Notes: a model not told the origin generated them from the letters alone. A DNA stretch of 64,000 nt from Uropetala carovei (GCA_036926305.1 JAXCHB010000092.1:9726513-9790512), one strand, 5' to 3'. Positions 50,946 to 62,429 are shown, counted from the first letter of the stretch. Translations and numbers: made by a program.

Positions 50946-51151
50946 TTATGCAATGTGATATACATAAAAGCAGTTCTTTCTTTCATTTAGGCACAGAAAA
51001 ACTTTACAATATTTACATTTTGAATGAGGTCTTGATTCAATTTTTTTGAGGAACAAACCTCACATCTTCCTCTTGCTGCCACAAATTCAGGCCAGTGAAC
51101 ACCTCTATTTTCCAGTCCTACTTCTGCTGGAACAGAAAATTTATACTTCCT
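50946..51151 (-). pseudogene. piggyBac transposase C-terminal cysteine-rich domain, detached
   Basis: On the minus strand, from about 51151 to the stop at 50946, the frame starts RKYKFSVPAEV and includes a GVHWPEF segment. It then has the cysteine-rich domain: RCEVC, SKCKYC, then FLC......CF...H, ending in a His shortly before the stop. The order CxxC, CxxC, C(x6)C, H is the zinc-binding C-terminal domain of piggyBac-family transposases, used to bind transposon ends. It is now separated by ~0.5 kb from the rest of the coding region (51665-52304) by an inserted repeat. The usual final residues and stop are present, so the true C-terminus is preserved. Confidence 0.85.
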
Positions 51152-51156
51152 TTTTT

Positions 51157-51655
51157 AGGCGCGTTTCGCTTACAGCGTGACGCGCCTATTATCGTCGGTC
51201 GGTCCGTCCGTCCGTCCGTCTGTCTGTCCGTCCGTCCGTCCGTCCGCATGTTCGTTCTCGGCTTCTACCGAACGGATTTTTATGAAATTTGATATTAAGG
51301 ACTTTCAATCAAATATAATAAGAAAATCGCAAAAATGAATCACGTACGCCAATCAGGGGTACCACTTTACTGGTGACAAAAAATTAAATTTTCGTCATAT
51401 CTCGTAAAGTATTGTTCATATCAAAATATTTTTCAAATAAAACTTGTAGAACTAGTAAAGTGGAGTCTTTCCTTTTCTATACATTTTTATCGTAGGAGTA
51501 GCCGTTATCCAGAAAATCAAACAAGAAAGTCTTATATCGAGTTGAACTTTGAAAATTTCTAGCATGGTTACTTCATTGTTGCTAACATAAACAATCTCCC
51601 AAACAAACGTTTAATTTCCTTACGTGTGCATGTAATACTATTAAATAGGAAGAAA
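51157..51655. repeat. dispersed repeat inserted in the transposase gene, with (GTCC)n
   Basis: It starts near a hairpin (AGGCGCGT at 51157-51164 paired with ACGCGCCT at 51180-51187). A GTCC/GTCG/GTCT tetranucleotide array follows at about 51194-51246. Then comes AT-rich sequence beginning CTACCGAACGGATTTTTATG, and the rest is non-coding. Its edges are approximate: they are set by where transposase homology stops (51151) and resumes (about 51665-51715). The plan of hairpin, tetranucleotide array and A/T-rich body resembles the 1193-1353 repeat in broad design, though the sequences are not obviously the same. Confidence 0.6.
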
Positions 51656-51664
51656 ATGGATTAT

Positions 51665-52304
51665 TTATGATGAAGAAAAGGACTTTAAAACGCTATTTCC
51701 CTTATGTACAGGTATATAATTGCTTTCTAATACTCCATTGCACGAAACGCGCCCCATTTGTGATACGTTGTACGCTTTCCTAACTTGTTTGGCCTGTGTT
51801 GGGCTGACATGAGGCATTTGAACTGTATTACTTGGCCGTCCTCTCTTTTTAGGAGCTGCTGAAGCCTTCGTTAGTAATCCCTTTGTAACACTGCGCTTGT
51901 AAATTATGGAAGGAATATCTTCTTCTAGCTCACAATATATTATATACGAATTTACAAGGGTCATTTCCATCAGTCCATAATATAACCTCATCCACCTTTT
52001 TTTTGATTTTCGATCAATTTCATGGAGTGACCGTAACATACCTGATTTATCCACTCCTCCCATGTGATTGTTATAATCATTCACTATGATGGATGCATTC
52101 ACTTCAAGTTTAGAACCATCCTTCTGTGTTCGTTTTACCGTTGTTTTTTCAGTGCCATGGTAATTAGATAGAAGATGCACAGATCGATTATCCATCCACT
52201 TCAGGTACAAAATACCATCATTGCTGATTCTATGGTCATATTCTCCTTTTTAAAGTTTTTTATCACTAGCAAATGAAGGAAGACCCTGTCTGTTGGACCT
52301 CACC
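51665..52304 (-). pseudogene. piggyBac transposase, catalytic C-terminal half (broken)
   Basis: Reading leftward from about 52304 the frame shows VRSNRQGLPSF, a stop (TAA, 52251-52253), KGEYDHRISNDGI, then LKWMDNRSVHLLSNYHG, YNNHMGGVDKSGM and later KKRGRPS. These are the order and motifs of the DDE_Tnp_1_7 (piggyBac) domain C-terminal half. In active family members an Asp lies in GGVD and another three residues on. Here GGVD is kept but the second Asp is Gly (VDKSG). The two earlier catalytic Asp residues and the N-terminal domain are missing, with similarity ending abruptly at about 52304. Normal length is roughly 550-600 residues; about 210 remain here. The gene is inactive. Confidence 0.88.
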
Positions 52305-52568
52305 GAATACGATATGCGAATGTATGGGGAATAACTTCTTTTACCCGCATTGTTTATGCAAACTGAAACTTGAAAAAATTACAGTTTACAGATGATTCCA
52401 GTTAAAAAGTTTATATTTTGCATTTTTATTCCATCTTACCAAAGGCAGATATAATGTTTCTTTTTTCGAATGCTATTTTTCGTTCGATTTCAGTTTCGAA
52501 CAAATCTGGTATTTGAAAAGCAAAGTGATATATGCAACACCGCATGACAATGTAAAAGAATCGCTTGA

Positions 52569-52593
52569 GACCTGACGGGACTTATCGGTCCCG
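52569..52593 (-). repeat. piggyBac subterminal repeat, right copy
   Basis: GACCTGACGGGACTT is the exact inverted copy of 50823-50837 and is followed by a TCGGTCCCG completion of the palindromic motif. A further GGGACTC...GTCCCGTCAG copy overlaps the right terminus at 52927-52948. Confidence 0.75.
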
Positions 52594-52944
52594 CCTCATA
52601 TACAACGTAATAATTCCTAAACTATATGCAAGAAACTATTCAAATTGTGTTAATTATCAATTATATTTATTAATACAATAAATAAAAAATATTCTAAACA
52701 TGCATGTTTCATATTGTTCTTACATTATGAGAAAATGTATGCATAGGTTCTATTGTAGTTACGGCTTCCTGCAGGAACTCAAACAAAAATCGTAAAAAAA
52801 TATGATAAACGATAAATTGTCAGAAAAAACATCATAAAATACATGTACACCAGTTAATTAACATTCTAAATTAGTCATACCAGTTTAGAAGTCAGAGTGA
52901 AAAAAACTGAGTTAGATTTTTGTGACCGGGACTCAGAGGTCCCG

Positions 52945-52959
52945 TCAGTAAATAAAGGG
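52945..52959 (-). repeat. piggyBac right terminal inverted repeat
   Basis: TCAGTAAATAAAGGG directly before TTAA, the perfect complement of the left end. Confidence 0.92.
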
Positions 52960-52963
52960 TTAA

Positions 52964-54585
52964 GCAAGATACATAAATGTTTTTGTTCCGCATATTTTCA
53001 TAATTTTTCTTATAGAACAAATATACATTTCAAAAATATATTCTATATTATATCATAAGCTAAAAATAACTCTCTCGGCAACAGTAACTATTTAGTATTT
53101 TCTTTCAATTTTAAGCTTCATTAGTGAAACTTCTTATTTCAGCAATTTTTCATCTGTTAATCAAAAATATTTTGACTGTTTTATGGAATTTGATATTCAA
53201 GTTACAACTAACGGAATGGAAAACAGCATATTTTATTCAATCGGGCTAATTCAAATAATGTAAATAAAAACTTGAAATTCTAACTCAACTTTCAGAGGAC
53301 TGATTTGGTTTTATATAAAAATTTATAAAAACCAATCGTTAAATTTGAAGGACAAATTATTTTTAAACAATGAGTGCTAACACTTCAATAAAAATAAAAA
53401 CAAAGGCTGCGACAAGATGGACATGAATTTAAGTCCCTACACAGAACCCCTATTCCGATTCAATTTGGCAATGATGTATTTTTCGTTTCGCTGAATAAAA
53501 TGAACAAAAAAGTAGCCACGTCAACAAAACATTAAATTCTGCTATTACTCGATTGATTTTCAAGCAGCATCGTGCTTGAAAATCTATCGAATCACTTTAA
53601 ACAAATCGGAGTGAAAATGAACAAGACTGCTGGTAATTTAGCGCACTCCTCTTGCACTCCCGGAATAAATTTCCAACGTCGTTCTGCAATGACAACGAGG
53701 TCACTTGGCTGAAATAATCTAAATTTACTATTGAATGACAGCTTCGAAAGTCTTTTCGATTTTTCGAAACTTCGTAGACGAAAATAAACAAATATAATGA
53801 AAATATAGTGCACTCATCTGAGGACACATTTACAATACTTTTTTAATGTTAAGTTGCAAAGAATTAGCGGAAAATATTATCCTAAAAGAATCGTAAATGC
53901 AAAATAAAGATGTATTAACCGCAATAAAACACTCTTCTATCGAGTTTAAGTAACTGAAGATTTTTTCCTGGTGAATTGTTTACAGAACTAGTACGTATAT
54001 AAGCACGTATATACGCCCGTCAATATGACGTAAAGGAATACATAACTTATAATCTCGTACATATTATTCTTATAAACAATTTTTTTATATCTTTAAAATA
54101 TCAAAAATGTATTCAAAATTCTAGTGGCACATAACTTCGAATAATATCACCACATATATTCTATTAGTTCGCGTTTTATGTCATCACATATATTCTATTA
54201 GTTCCAATGTCTTCCACACCTCAGAAACGGAGCTGATTGGCATGCCATTCAACCAATGAAAACGCCGACTGAGCATTACACTATCACGCATTAACCAAGC
54301 AAATTATACAGAGAGTGGGGTTGATTGGAAATATCGTAACTCCAAAACCATATTCAGGACCCGTGTAGCTACTCCGGATTAAAAATGTTTTAAAAGAAAT
54401 GTTTCATAAATTTCCCGGCAAGTTACTCTTTCGAAACTCAGACGCTCTCTCCCTCGAGTTATCTTAATCCCCTCACAAGCGACCGCTTCAGCGGAGACCC
54501 CATCGGATGCTCTCCTCTCGGCGACCCTAAGAAGCGACCAACCGGGAAACCTCGTGCCGCCGTCACTCGATATCTCTTTCATCAG
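52964..54585. other. AT-rich flank with one hairpin and one short duplication
   Basis: A perfect-looking hairpin lies at 53549-53590 (see findings). A ~20 bp direct repeat, CACATATATTCTATTAGTTC, occurs at 54151 and 54185 (34 bp period). No gene recognised. Confidence 0.5.
53549..53590. other. 42-nt near-perfect hairpin
   Basis: The left stem TCGATTGATTTTCAAGCA (53549-53566) pairs with TGCTTGAAAATCTATCGA (53573-53590) around a 6-nt GCATCG loop. There is one T:T mismatch in 18 positions. It is shorter than a usual animal microRNA precursor. It could be a remnant of an inverted-repeat element or a structured RNA. Confidence 0.8.
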
Positions 54586-54589
54586 AGGA

Positions 54590-55345
54590 TGGCGATGGCG
54601 GCCGAAGGGGTGGACGGGAGGTTGAAAGGAGGGTTGGGAGGGGGTAGGAGGAGGGGGGACGGAAGAAGAGGATCGGAGGGAAGGAGGTTCCTAAAGGTGG
54701 AGAGAGGGGGCGAGAGAAACCTCGGTTGCTCAATCCATTAAACCCGTCGCGTGCTGCTGGGCAATAAACACATTGAGGGAGAGCTGCGTAGCGGGAGAGA
54801 AATGAGGGGAAAGGGAAGTCTCAGAGCCTAGCTGGGGAGAAGGAGTTCGGCTAGAGGGAGGGGTTGGAAAAAATAAGATGGAGGGGAGGGGAGTGGGGTG
54901 GGTTGGGGGAAGGAGGAGGAAGAGGAAAATACTTCTCCAGGAGTTTCCCTGGATAGAGAGAGAGGTACCCTACCGCGCCATATATCTGCCAGGAGGACGG
55001 AGGAGCGACCGTTTTAAGGGTTCCAATCAGGGTTGCCCAAGTTTTTCGGATGATTCAAAGGGGAGAGAGAGAGGAAAAGAGAAGGTTAGAGACAATTTCT
55101 TCCTCTTCCACCAGGTGGCAGGTGTGTTCTTGGGTTGATTTTTTCTTACTCCGTTTGTAATTTTATTCCTTCTCTCTCTCTCTCGCAATTTTTGCTAAAC
55201 GAAGGGGAGTCCATATTTCTCCCGCGGGTTTTTTTTATCGACAGACGGAATGCATATGTAAAAGAGAAAGAAGAAAAGGGAGAGAAAGAATCACGACGAG
55301 AGAGAGAGAGAGAAACAGAGTGGCAGGGAGAAAGAAAGAGAGAGA
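54590..55345. repeat. G/A-rich blocks with (GA)n
   Basis: Purine-biased DNA at about 54595-54935 and 55050-55090, a (TC)n run at about 55167-55187, then G/A-rich DNA with a short GA run at about 55255-55345. Low complexity. Confidence 0.65.
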
Positions 55346-55349
55346 GGAA

Positions 55350-58080
55350 CTTAGAGTAGAATTACGACTGTAGTCGCGGAACTTTTGCCAAATTCTCAAG
55401 AAGGACGGAGGATGGATGGATTTTGCTCGCTTTTTGCGTTTTTTTCTTGTTTCCGCTAAAAAGCAGTAAGGAACGTTACTGTTATAAAGATAATTTTTCT
55501 CCGCGAATCGTAAGAAGCTTTTTGTTGTACGTGAAATTTTATTCGTTGCTAGGAGAAGATAATTCTCCCGCCGGATTCTTAATGCTCTCTTCATTATAAT
55601 AGAGAGAATAATTAGTAACTTGGAAATATGATGCGGAATCCTGTTTCTTGGAAATGTATGAATTGGTGGTATTGAAATGGATTATTTATACGCTGTGAAA
55701 TTCAACCAAGAACTGCCTATATATACTACTATGTTATGGTTTTCAATGATGAGGTGGTGAAGACAATACAGATAAAGACGATTACAGGCAGCAATTTTGG
55801 GAAAAAATTTTATGCATCAATATATGATATAATATTAGAGTTTAGCAATCCAAGAGACGCTTATAAGTTTCTTTTCCGAATTTCACCCTAACCGGTACTA
55901 AAAAATCCGCCCCTCTCTTGAAAAGAGTAGAATTACAGGACGATATAATGAAAAGTATATAAGTTATAATAACACCAGCCGGTTATTAAAATATTTCATC
56001 ATAATTAATAAATTTTCATTTTCTTGATGGGCTTTTCTCTGCAAGATAAGCACGTTGATAAGCATATGCAAGAAATTTCTGCGAAATATTTATTTACCGT
56101 AGTGAATCATTATTTTGCACATAACTTCCCAAAATGTAAAATACCATTTTCCATTAAAATTTTTGCACTTATCCAATTGTTACAAATAAAATTCACTAAA
56201 ATAAATCATGACGTGCAATTAGTGGAAGAACATTAAATATAATTTACCTTTCCTTTCCCCCGATGCTTTATAGTGATGCATAATATATTTAAACCTAAGT
56301 ACGATTTCCGCTTAAAGTAATTTCATGTTATAATTTTTTCTAGAAACCGATTACTTCTATCGTCACGTGTGGTATTTCACAGTTAAATATTTTTTAAGTA
56401 TGTGGATTTAAACACATGCAAAACGATGGGAATTCTGTTTTCGTGACTCAAACAAGCTAACTTCCGTAACAAAATAAACTGCATTCACGGAAAAACCGAT
56501 GAGATACCATAAAAAACGACAAAAGGCGAATGAATCATGAGCGAATTCATCAAGAGTCCTGTATTGCAACGAACGAATTATTGGGTCTCTTTTGTGCTTC
56601 ATTTTATTGTCTTTGTACACTGAAATTCCCGTCTTTGAAATGAACTAAAGTATGGAATTCAAGCTAAATCACGCAAATCCCAGGAATTTTAATCCATTAA
56701 TAGAAACACGGCAAATGATCGGGAGGACTTTTTAATCCATCACCTCTAGAGATTAAAAACGTAAAAACTGCACAGGAAGATAAAATACTAATTTAAGATT
56801 TTGAAATGAACGATTTCAAAATAATACGTTAAATTAGGAATAGAAAATAGAATTTTATATTTCAAATTTAAATTTCTCAAGTTCTTCATTAACTACACCC
56901 TCGCGTTCCGAATAGAGCTTCGAAATGTTGTGATATAACCAAGAATGAATGGTTTCACCCGAGTTTGAAATTTTTGCTGATTCGGTATGGATTCTAATTC
57001 TCTCTTCTAGAAAAAACACATCGTTCTTTCGCTAACACAACGTAAAAGTCTCAAGTTCGTATTTAATTATAAATGGCTTGAAAAAGCAATGACTAGGAAT
57101 TTTATGGAAAATTGTTTATTTTAAAAATAATTGCTTCAGATTTTCCAAAGGTATTCACGTTTATATCTACATATATGCAACGATTCAGATTCTCACATAT
57201 TCCGAATTCACCACTTTCGCGTAGGTGTGTCGCATGCACGCACGAAGCTACACTACAAAATTGATATATAGATTTGTCTATTGAATTAGTAATAAAAATG
57301 ATGAAGCTGAATCCTTTAGCATCCATCTGACGTGTCTCTTCTTTTGTATTAAGTCTCTCTATATCGATTTCTTTTAAACTTCTATCAATATAACCTCTAC
57401 GCATGTCACAAAAATTGTATATATGAACTCAAAGGGAAATTCTATCTACTAATCTTAAATATGCGACAGTTTGATGTTTACATATGAATGCTTTTTTAGA
57501 TCTCGAAGACATTTCCATGTTCGTTTTTAATTTTCCTTTGAAAAATCCAGCACAGAAAAATACACAAAAATACACACGCACAATTCAGAAAAACAACAAA
57601 GTTTTGTGTTCAGAAAATTATTAATAAATAAAAGTAGAACCTTGTAAACTTAGTTAAATGCTCAGATTTATTGAATAAGTATAAATAATATCAGTAATTC
57701 AGCGGAAGAAGCCATAACCAGATGCGTGGAAAAGTTAGTTTCCACTTTTGTCTTTCAACGATAATGAATTTCAACAGTTTCAGCTATAAGTATCACGCGT
57801 TCCAAAATGAACACCACGCAACCTATTATTTTAAAATGTATCGAAAATGTCATTAACTTGCGTTTTTTCCACATCAAAATATTGCCTCGCGTACAATTTT
57901 TAAACAGTAAGAAGCAATCTACTCTGTCGAACATTCCTAAATTCTGAGCCTAACTCACGCTCATACTTAAAGAATCTAATAATTCAAGACCCTGAGGGTA
58001 GTCACTGTCACGACGCAAAAAAAACTATTCCCAGCGAGTAAGAGGAGGAGGAGGTGGTAGAAAATGCAATCGACGTAACT
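55350..58080. other. long AT-rich stretch
   Basis: About 2.7 kb with no gene, TE or RNA that I can support. Short frames at 56024-56236 and 57102-57404 have no domain. Confidence 0.5.
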
Positions 58081-58084
58081 TCTC

Positions 58085-58680
58085 CCTCTTCTTCCCTGGA
58101 ACCTTTTCACTTTACTTCCCTAATGGCGTAGAAGAGAAGAGCCCCTTCAAGTTTCCCATCACGATCACACCCAGATTCCCTCCCCCAGCGTCTCCTGCCC
58201 CACCCTACTCCAACCTCTCCCGGAATGAAAATAGAAACACCGGCCGCCCAATGCAGCCGCGAGCCCTTCTTATCCTCCCGCACCCCTGCTCCCCCTTCCC
58301 ATCTCTCTCTCGTGTATCGCAGGATGCCGCATCTCCAGCTCCCTTCCCAACCTGCAACGCCTCTCCCCCTCAGACACACACACACACAATCCGGAAAAGA
58401 GCCGATTCACCCGTCCCACTCCCCCACCGGCGCCCCGAAAACGACCCCCTTGCCGTGTTTCAATCAGAATGGCTATACCCTGCGCTGTTGTTTCTGCTCC
58501 TCCTTCTTTCTCTCTCTCACATACACACTCTCTCGACCTACACTTATTACCTCTCCCATATTTCCCATTCTTCTCCCACACCCAAGCACAGCCTCTTCCT
58601 CTCTTTATCACGCCCTCTTCCTTTCTCCCTTCCTTTCTTTTCCTGATGCTTTCATGTTGCCATATGCAAGGTCCACATTT
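58085..58680. repeat. C/T-rich block with (CA)n
   Basis: Pyrimidine-rich DNA with a short (CA)n run at about 58374-58388. Frames of up to 180 codons on the plus strand are Pro/Ser/Leu/His low complexity with no recognised domain. Confidence 0.7.
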
Positions 58681-58684
58681 ACAT

Positions 58685-59130
58685 TGCCAAAATTACACCT
58701 AATTAACAACTCTCCTGACGCCATGTTCTCTTGCTCGCTTATTGCCATGCATCTGACCACTCATTGAATGTAATTTAATGTAAAACATATATTTTTCTTT
58801 TAATTCAACTCTGGATTTGTATTCATCCATTAAAAGTGGTTAAAATTCTTCTATTTACTCAAGCTCTGTTTCTTCATTCACACAATGCATAAAACAAACG
58901 TGTCTGATACTGTCTCATAAACATACAACACGACGTTTCAAAATCTGATTTATGCATTCAATGCATGAGGAGAAATAATTATGGAGCGGCGTATCATTCA
59001 GCCAGTGTATGGGTCATAAATGAGTCGTTTCACTAATTCAGAAAACAGCGACTTCGCGACACATTTGTTTCTTTTTTAACCCCGCTCTGCGTCTTCTCCT
59101 CTCCCAAACCTCATCTCGATCCCATTGCGT
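58685..59130. other. AT-rich spacer
   Basis: No feature recognised. Confidence 0.5.
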
Positions 59131-59134
59131 ACGA

Positions 59135-59136
59135 TG

Positions 59137-59221
<85 letters not shown>
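59135..59221. repeat. long (GA)n microsatellite
   Basis: About 43 GA units, the longest in the window, immediately followed by a C/T-rich block on the same strand. Confidence 0.97.
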
Positions 59222-59224
<3 letters not shown>

Positions 59225-59229
59225 GAAGG

Positions 59230-59780
59230 ACCACGTCTCTTCCCGGCCGTTCCCTCCGGATGGCATCCACGGCACCTCCTCCTGCATTCCCTCTCTCTCT
59301 CTCTCTCTCACCTCTTTTCCTCCTCCTCTCCAGGACTGAGAAAAACCACCTCCACCCATCCTCTTCGGCCAAAATGAAAACGACCATTGAAATCCGATCG
59401 GAAGAGACGCGTTGCCAATTCCCTCTCCCTCCTCCCCCCCTCCCCTCCCCCCAACTCCTGCCCCCCCCTCCCCCATCAGACTCCGCTGCACCATTCCCAC
59501 TCCAACACCCTCGCAAAGGAAGATCCGCAGCTTCACAGTGATCTCCACTCCTCCTTTTCACCCATTCGATCTCCTTCTCGCAAAAAGACTTTCGTCCCTT
59601 TATCCTCCAATCCCTTCGCATCCCCCTCTATCGCTCTCCTACTCTTCTTTCTTTTCTCTTTCATTTCCCTTTTTGCGCCCTTATCCTATTCCACATTTCC
59701 TCTACTACTTCCCTCTACTCCCTTTGCCCTCCATCTTTCTCTGCGATCCTATTTTGCTTATGGTATTGTCGTATACGCCC
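59230..59780. repeat. C/T-rich block
   Basis: Pyrimidine-rich DNA directly after (GA)n, with C runs at about 59435-59475. Overlapping Ser/Pro/Leu frames are artefacts. Confidence 0.75.
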
Positions 59781-59925
59781 CTCGGCACCGCGAAACATCT
59801 CAAAGGTATCAGACTCACTCGTGACAAACAATCCGAGATTTTAAGAATTTTGGCGTAAAAACAAAGACATTTCAAATGAAGTTTTATTTGCATTGAATAT
59901 GGTAAGAGCGAGGTATGGAGTGTAT

Positions 59926-60047
59926 ACAGGATGTTTCAAAAATCATGAATCATAGGAACTGGGATATAAAGAAGGAAATTAGAAAAGAATGTGCCAAAAC
60001 GTTGAGAAAGGTTCAAAGAGACAAGGATTGAATTTTAAACACCCTGT
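59926..60047. mobile_element. short MITE-like element, 122 bp
   Basis: The left end ACAGGATGTTTCAAA and right end TTTAAACACCCTGT are inverted repeats differing at two positions, with 122 bp in between. CAGGGTGTTT-type termini are known from small non-autonomous DNA transposons in insects. The expected TA duplication is only partial (TA on the left, TT on the right). Confidence 0.5.
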
Positions 60048-60049
60048 TT

Positions 60050-61035
60050 GTATTTCTTTGCTTGTGAGTGTATTTTTTATTTTTGTGTGAACACGTTTGT
60101 CGACTGCTGCTCATGTTTTCCATTTACAGCATTTTACAAATTTTGTTTATGGAAAAAATTAAAAAATAATTTAACGTAATCATTCAGAATAAATGTGAAG
60201 ACAGAGGAAAAATAAAAATGTTATCAAAAACTAAAATCATAATGAAAATACAATGGATTAATTAATTACATTTTCATTAAAAAAGATTTAACAGTATATT
60301 TCAAGGTAATAAGATCAATATAAGTAGTTTGCGAGTGAAATTTGGACATCTTCATAGATACGAAATAGAGATATCAAACTAAATCGTGAAAAAGCGTTAA
60401 AATGTATTAATATTCTTGGAATTTTTAAATAAAGAAAGAGGCGAAATTAAAATGAACCGATATGAAGTACGAACATCTTGACGTGGAAATAGTTAAATGT
60501 TAAAATACACAACCACTTGTATTACTGTATGTATACAAAGATACAAGTTTAAAAATTTCCGGAAAGTAGCCTAGAAACCTTTTAATGTGAAACGGATCGA
60601 GATAAGGATGAATATTTGGATTAGTAGGATTAGTTAAAGTTTCGTACAAAAGAGCGGTGGACGCACTTACGCATAATTTGTTCCTCAAAAACATTTTACG
60701 CATGGGTAACGTGTTTTCGAGGAATCTCAGCGAATATGAGAAAACTTATAGTAGACATCGGATGGAAAAAGTACGACAAAAAATGACCTAGAGAAGAGAT
60801 TTTTACATGTACAGAATTTCTTTTAATGAAACTCTGAATATTTTCGTTTTATGCAGCAATAATTAAACGCTTAGTTGAACTTTGGTTTAAATAAAATTTA
60901 TTATTATATATAATAATAATTTATAATGATCTAAGCACAGTGAAAATAACGACTGCTACTTATAAAAGTTAAAAATAATACATTATTATTTATTGCAATC
61001 GAAAATGGCGAAGATTTGTATATATAATATGTACG
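60050..61035. other. AT-rich stretch
   Basis: No recognised gene or RNA. Confidence 0.5.
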
Positions 61036-61097
61036 GCCATTCTGAAAGAGTGATGCTCTTCTTGGATAATACATATTGCATGGCGACGTAACTAAAA

Positions 61098-61287
61098 CGC
61101 TTCAAACATTAAAAGCATAAACAATTTATGGAAATATAAAGTACAGTAGAGATTTAAAGCTTTAGTCCATACTTGAATTCCGTGTCTATGGTTTATAAAC
61201 ACGGAAATTCAAGTATGGACTAAAGGTTTAATTCCCTACTGAACTTTATATTTTCATAAACTGCTTATGCTTTTAATGTTTGAAGCG
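61098..61287. repeat. 190 bp near-perfect palindrome
   Basis: The left arm (61098-61185) and right arm (61199-61287) pair along about 88 bp with few mismatches. They begin CGCTTCAAACATTAAAAGC and end GCTTTTAATGTTTGAAGCG, leaving a 13-nt loop. Weaker similarity continues outward (TTCTTGGATAA on both sides, inverted). The interior is non-coding. Candidates are a foldback/MITE hairpin or a source of hairpin RNA. Confidence 0.9.
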
Positions 61288-61289
61288 CT

Positions 61290-61735
61290 GTAGTTGTAGA
61301 CGGTGATATAACTTACCGGAATAAATCTAACATTTTTATCCAAGAATAATAAAGTTCTGCGCCAAAAAATTATTATTAGAACGGTATGTCTCAAAAGATT
61401 GTAACCATAAGACAAATATAAAAAAATCAACAGCAACTAGTTCTACTGTTATAGATGTTTTTCAGTGGCTACCAGGGAAACAACTGATATGGAAACGCAA
61501 ACGATATCCTGCTTTTATCTCTAACACTCTCACATGAGAAATAAGCGGATAATCTTTTGGATTCATTCAGGAAAATAAAGATGTAACCGGTAAAATTTCC
61601 CGAGCCTCGCCTAATTAGTAATATTCGTAAGGCTGCCACAGCACTAGGGTTTGTTTCTCTTTAGTGAAAAAAAACAGCCAACCTGCAAACATCAGAAGTT
61701 CATGGTGGAGAGAAAAAAATAACTTTTCCATACCG
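61290..61735. other. AT-rich stretch
   Basis: No feature recognised. Confidence 0.5.
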
Positions 61736-61739
61736 AACG

Positions 61740-62170
61740 AGGCAGGGAGGAAAGAGAGAGAGAGAGATAGTGAGAGGGGAAATGGCAGATAAGTAGAAAC
61801 GGGAAAGAGGGAGGATGATCCTGAGAATGAAGGGGGCGGATGAATTCAAAAAGCTCGACTCGGAGGATGAAGACGCAGGAATATTTGATCATATATACAT
61901 ATTTCCTTTTTTAAAAAAACTCCCCATTCCCCCCCCCCCCCCCCCCCTTTCCACTAGGCAGAAAACTCAACTCTCTCTCTCCCCCTTATCTTTCATCCCG
62001 TTCCCCTATATTCAATACTACTCCGGAATCTTCCTTTCAGACTCCCAAACACGCATCCGCCACCCTCTCCCTCCTGCCTTCTTTTCTCCAACCTCTCGGA
62101 CCTGCTTCTCCTTGTACGCCGCACATCGCCAAAACCCACCTCTCTCTTTCTTCGCCAATCACCAATCTCT
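61740..62170. repeat. G/A run then C/T-rich block with C19
   Basis: A (GA)-rich run at about 61745-61815 is followed by C/T-rich DNA from about 61920 to 62170, including about 19 consecutive C at 61929-61947. The 130-codon plus frame across it is biased by composition. Confidence 0.65.
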
Positions 62171-62429
62171 TTCCAAGATCATTTTCACCGGTAGCTTAGA
62201 GACCTAGGAGCAAAAACTCCTACTCGCCGCTAGAAAACGCTATACCTACTTTAGCCGCGATCGAGAGAGGATTTTCCTTCGATATTAATTCAAGTCTCGT
62301 TCGCCAAATCGAGTCAAAAAATTTGCTCGTCCACTTTTTTTTACATCCCTGTTGTTATGGCGAAGGAAGATCGAATTGGGTGAAAATGATAACAAACATT
62401 ATACTCCATCTACGAGAACGGAATCCACG

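Larger units (their letters stand above)
50676..52963 (-). mobile_element. piggyBac-type transposon, degenerate, TTAA-flanked
   Basis: TTAA occurs at both ends (50676-50679 and 52960-52963), the expected piggyBac target-site duplication. Just inside are 15 bp perfect terminal inverted repeats, CCCTTTATTTACTGA (50680-50694) and its complement (52945-52959). CCCT...AGGG termini are usual in this superfamily. Subterminal inverted copies of a GGGACT...AGTCCCGTCAGGTC-type motif lie at 50814-50837 and 52569-52593, and a third at 52927-52948 abuts the right terminus. The minus-strand transposase gene inside is broken. The ends look intact, so copies with these ends could in principle be recognised by a related transposase. 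Confidence 0.92.

Noticed and set aside
58225..58767. 180-codon plus-strand frame rich in Pro, Ser and Leu
   Set aside because: Lies in a C/T-rich block with a CA microsatellite. Overlapping frames of similar length in other phases show it is base bias.
59076..59858. Several overlapping frames of 140-180 codons on both strands
   Set aside because: They run through (GA)n and C/T-rich DNA. Runs of alternating Ser-Leu or Arg-Glu are microsatellite translations.
61929..61947. Long C homopolymer as a functional element
   Set aside because: It is part of a C/T-rich block, and homopolymers of this length are also prone to sequencing and assembly error.
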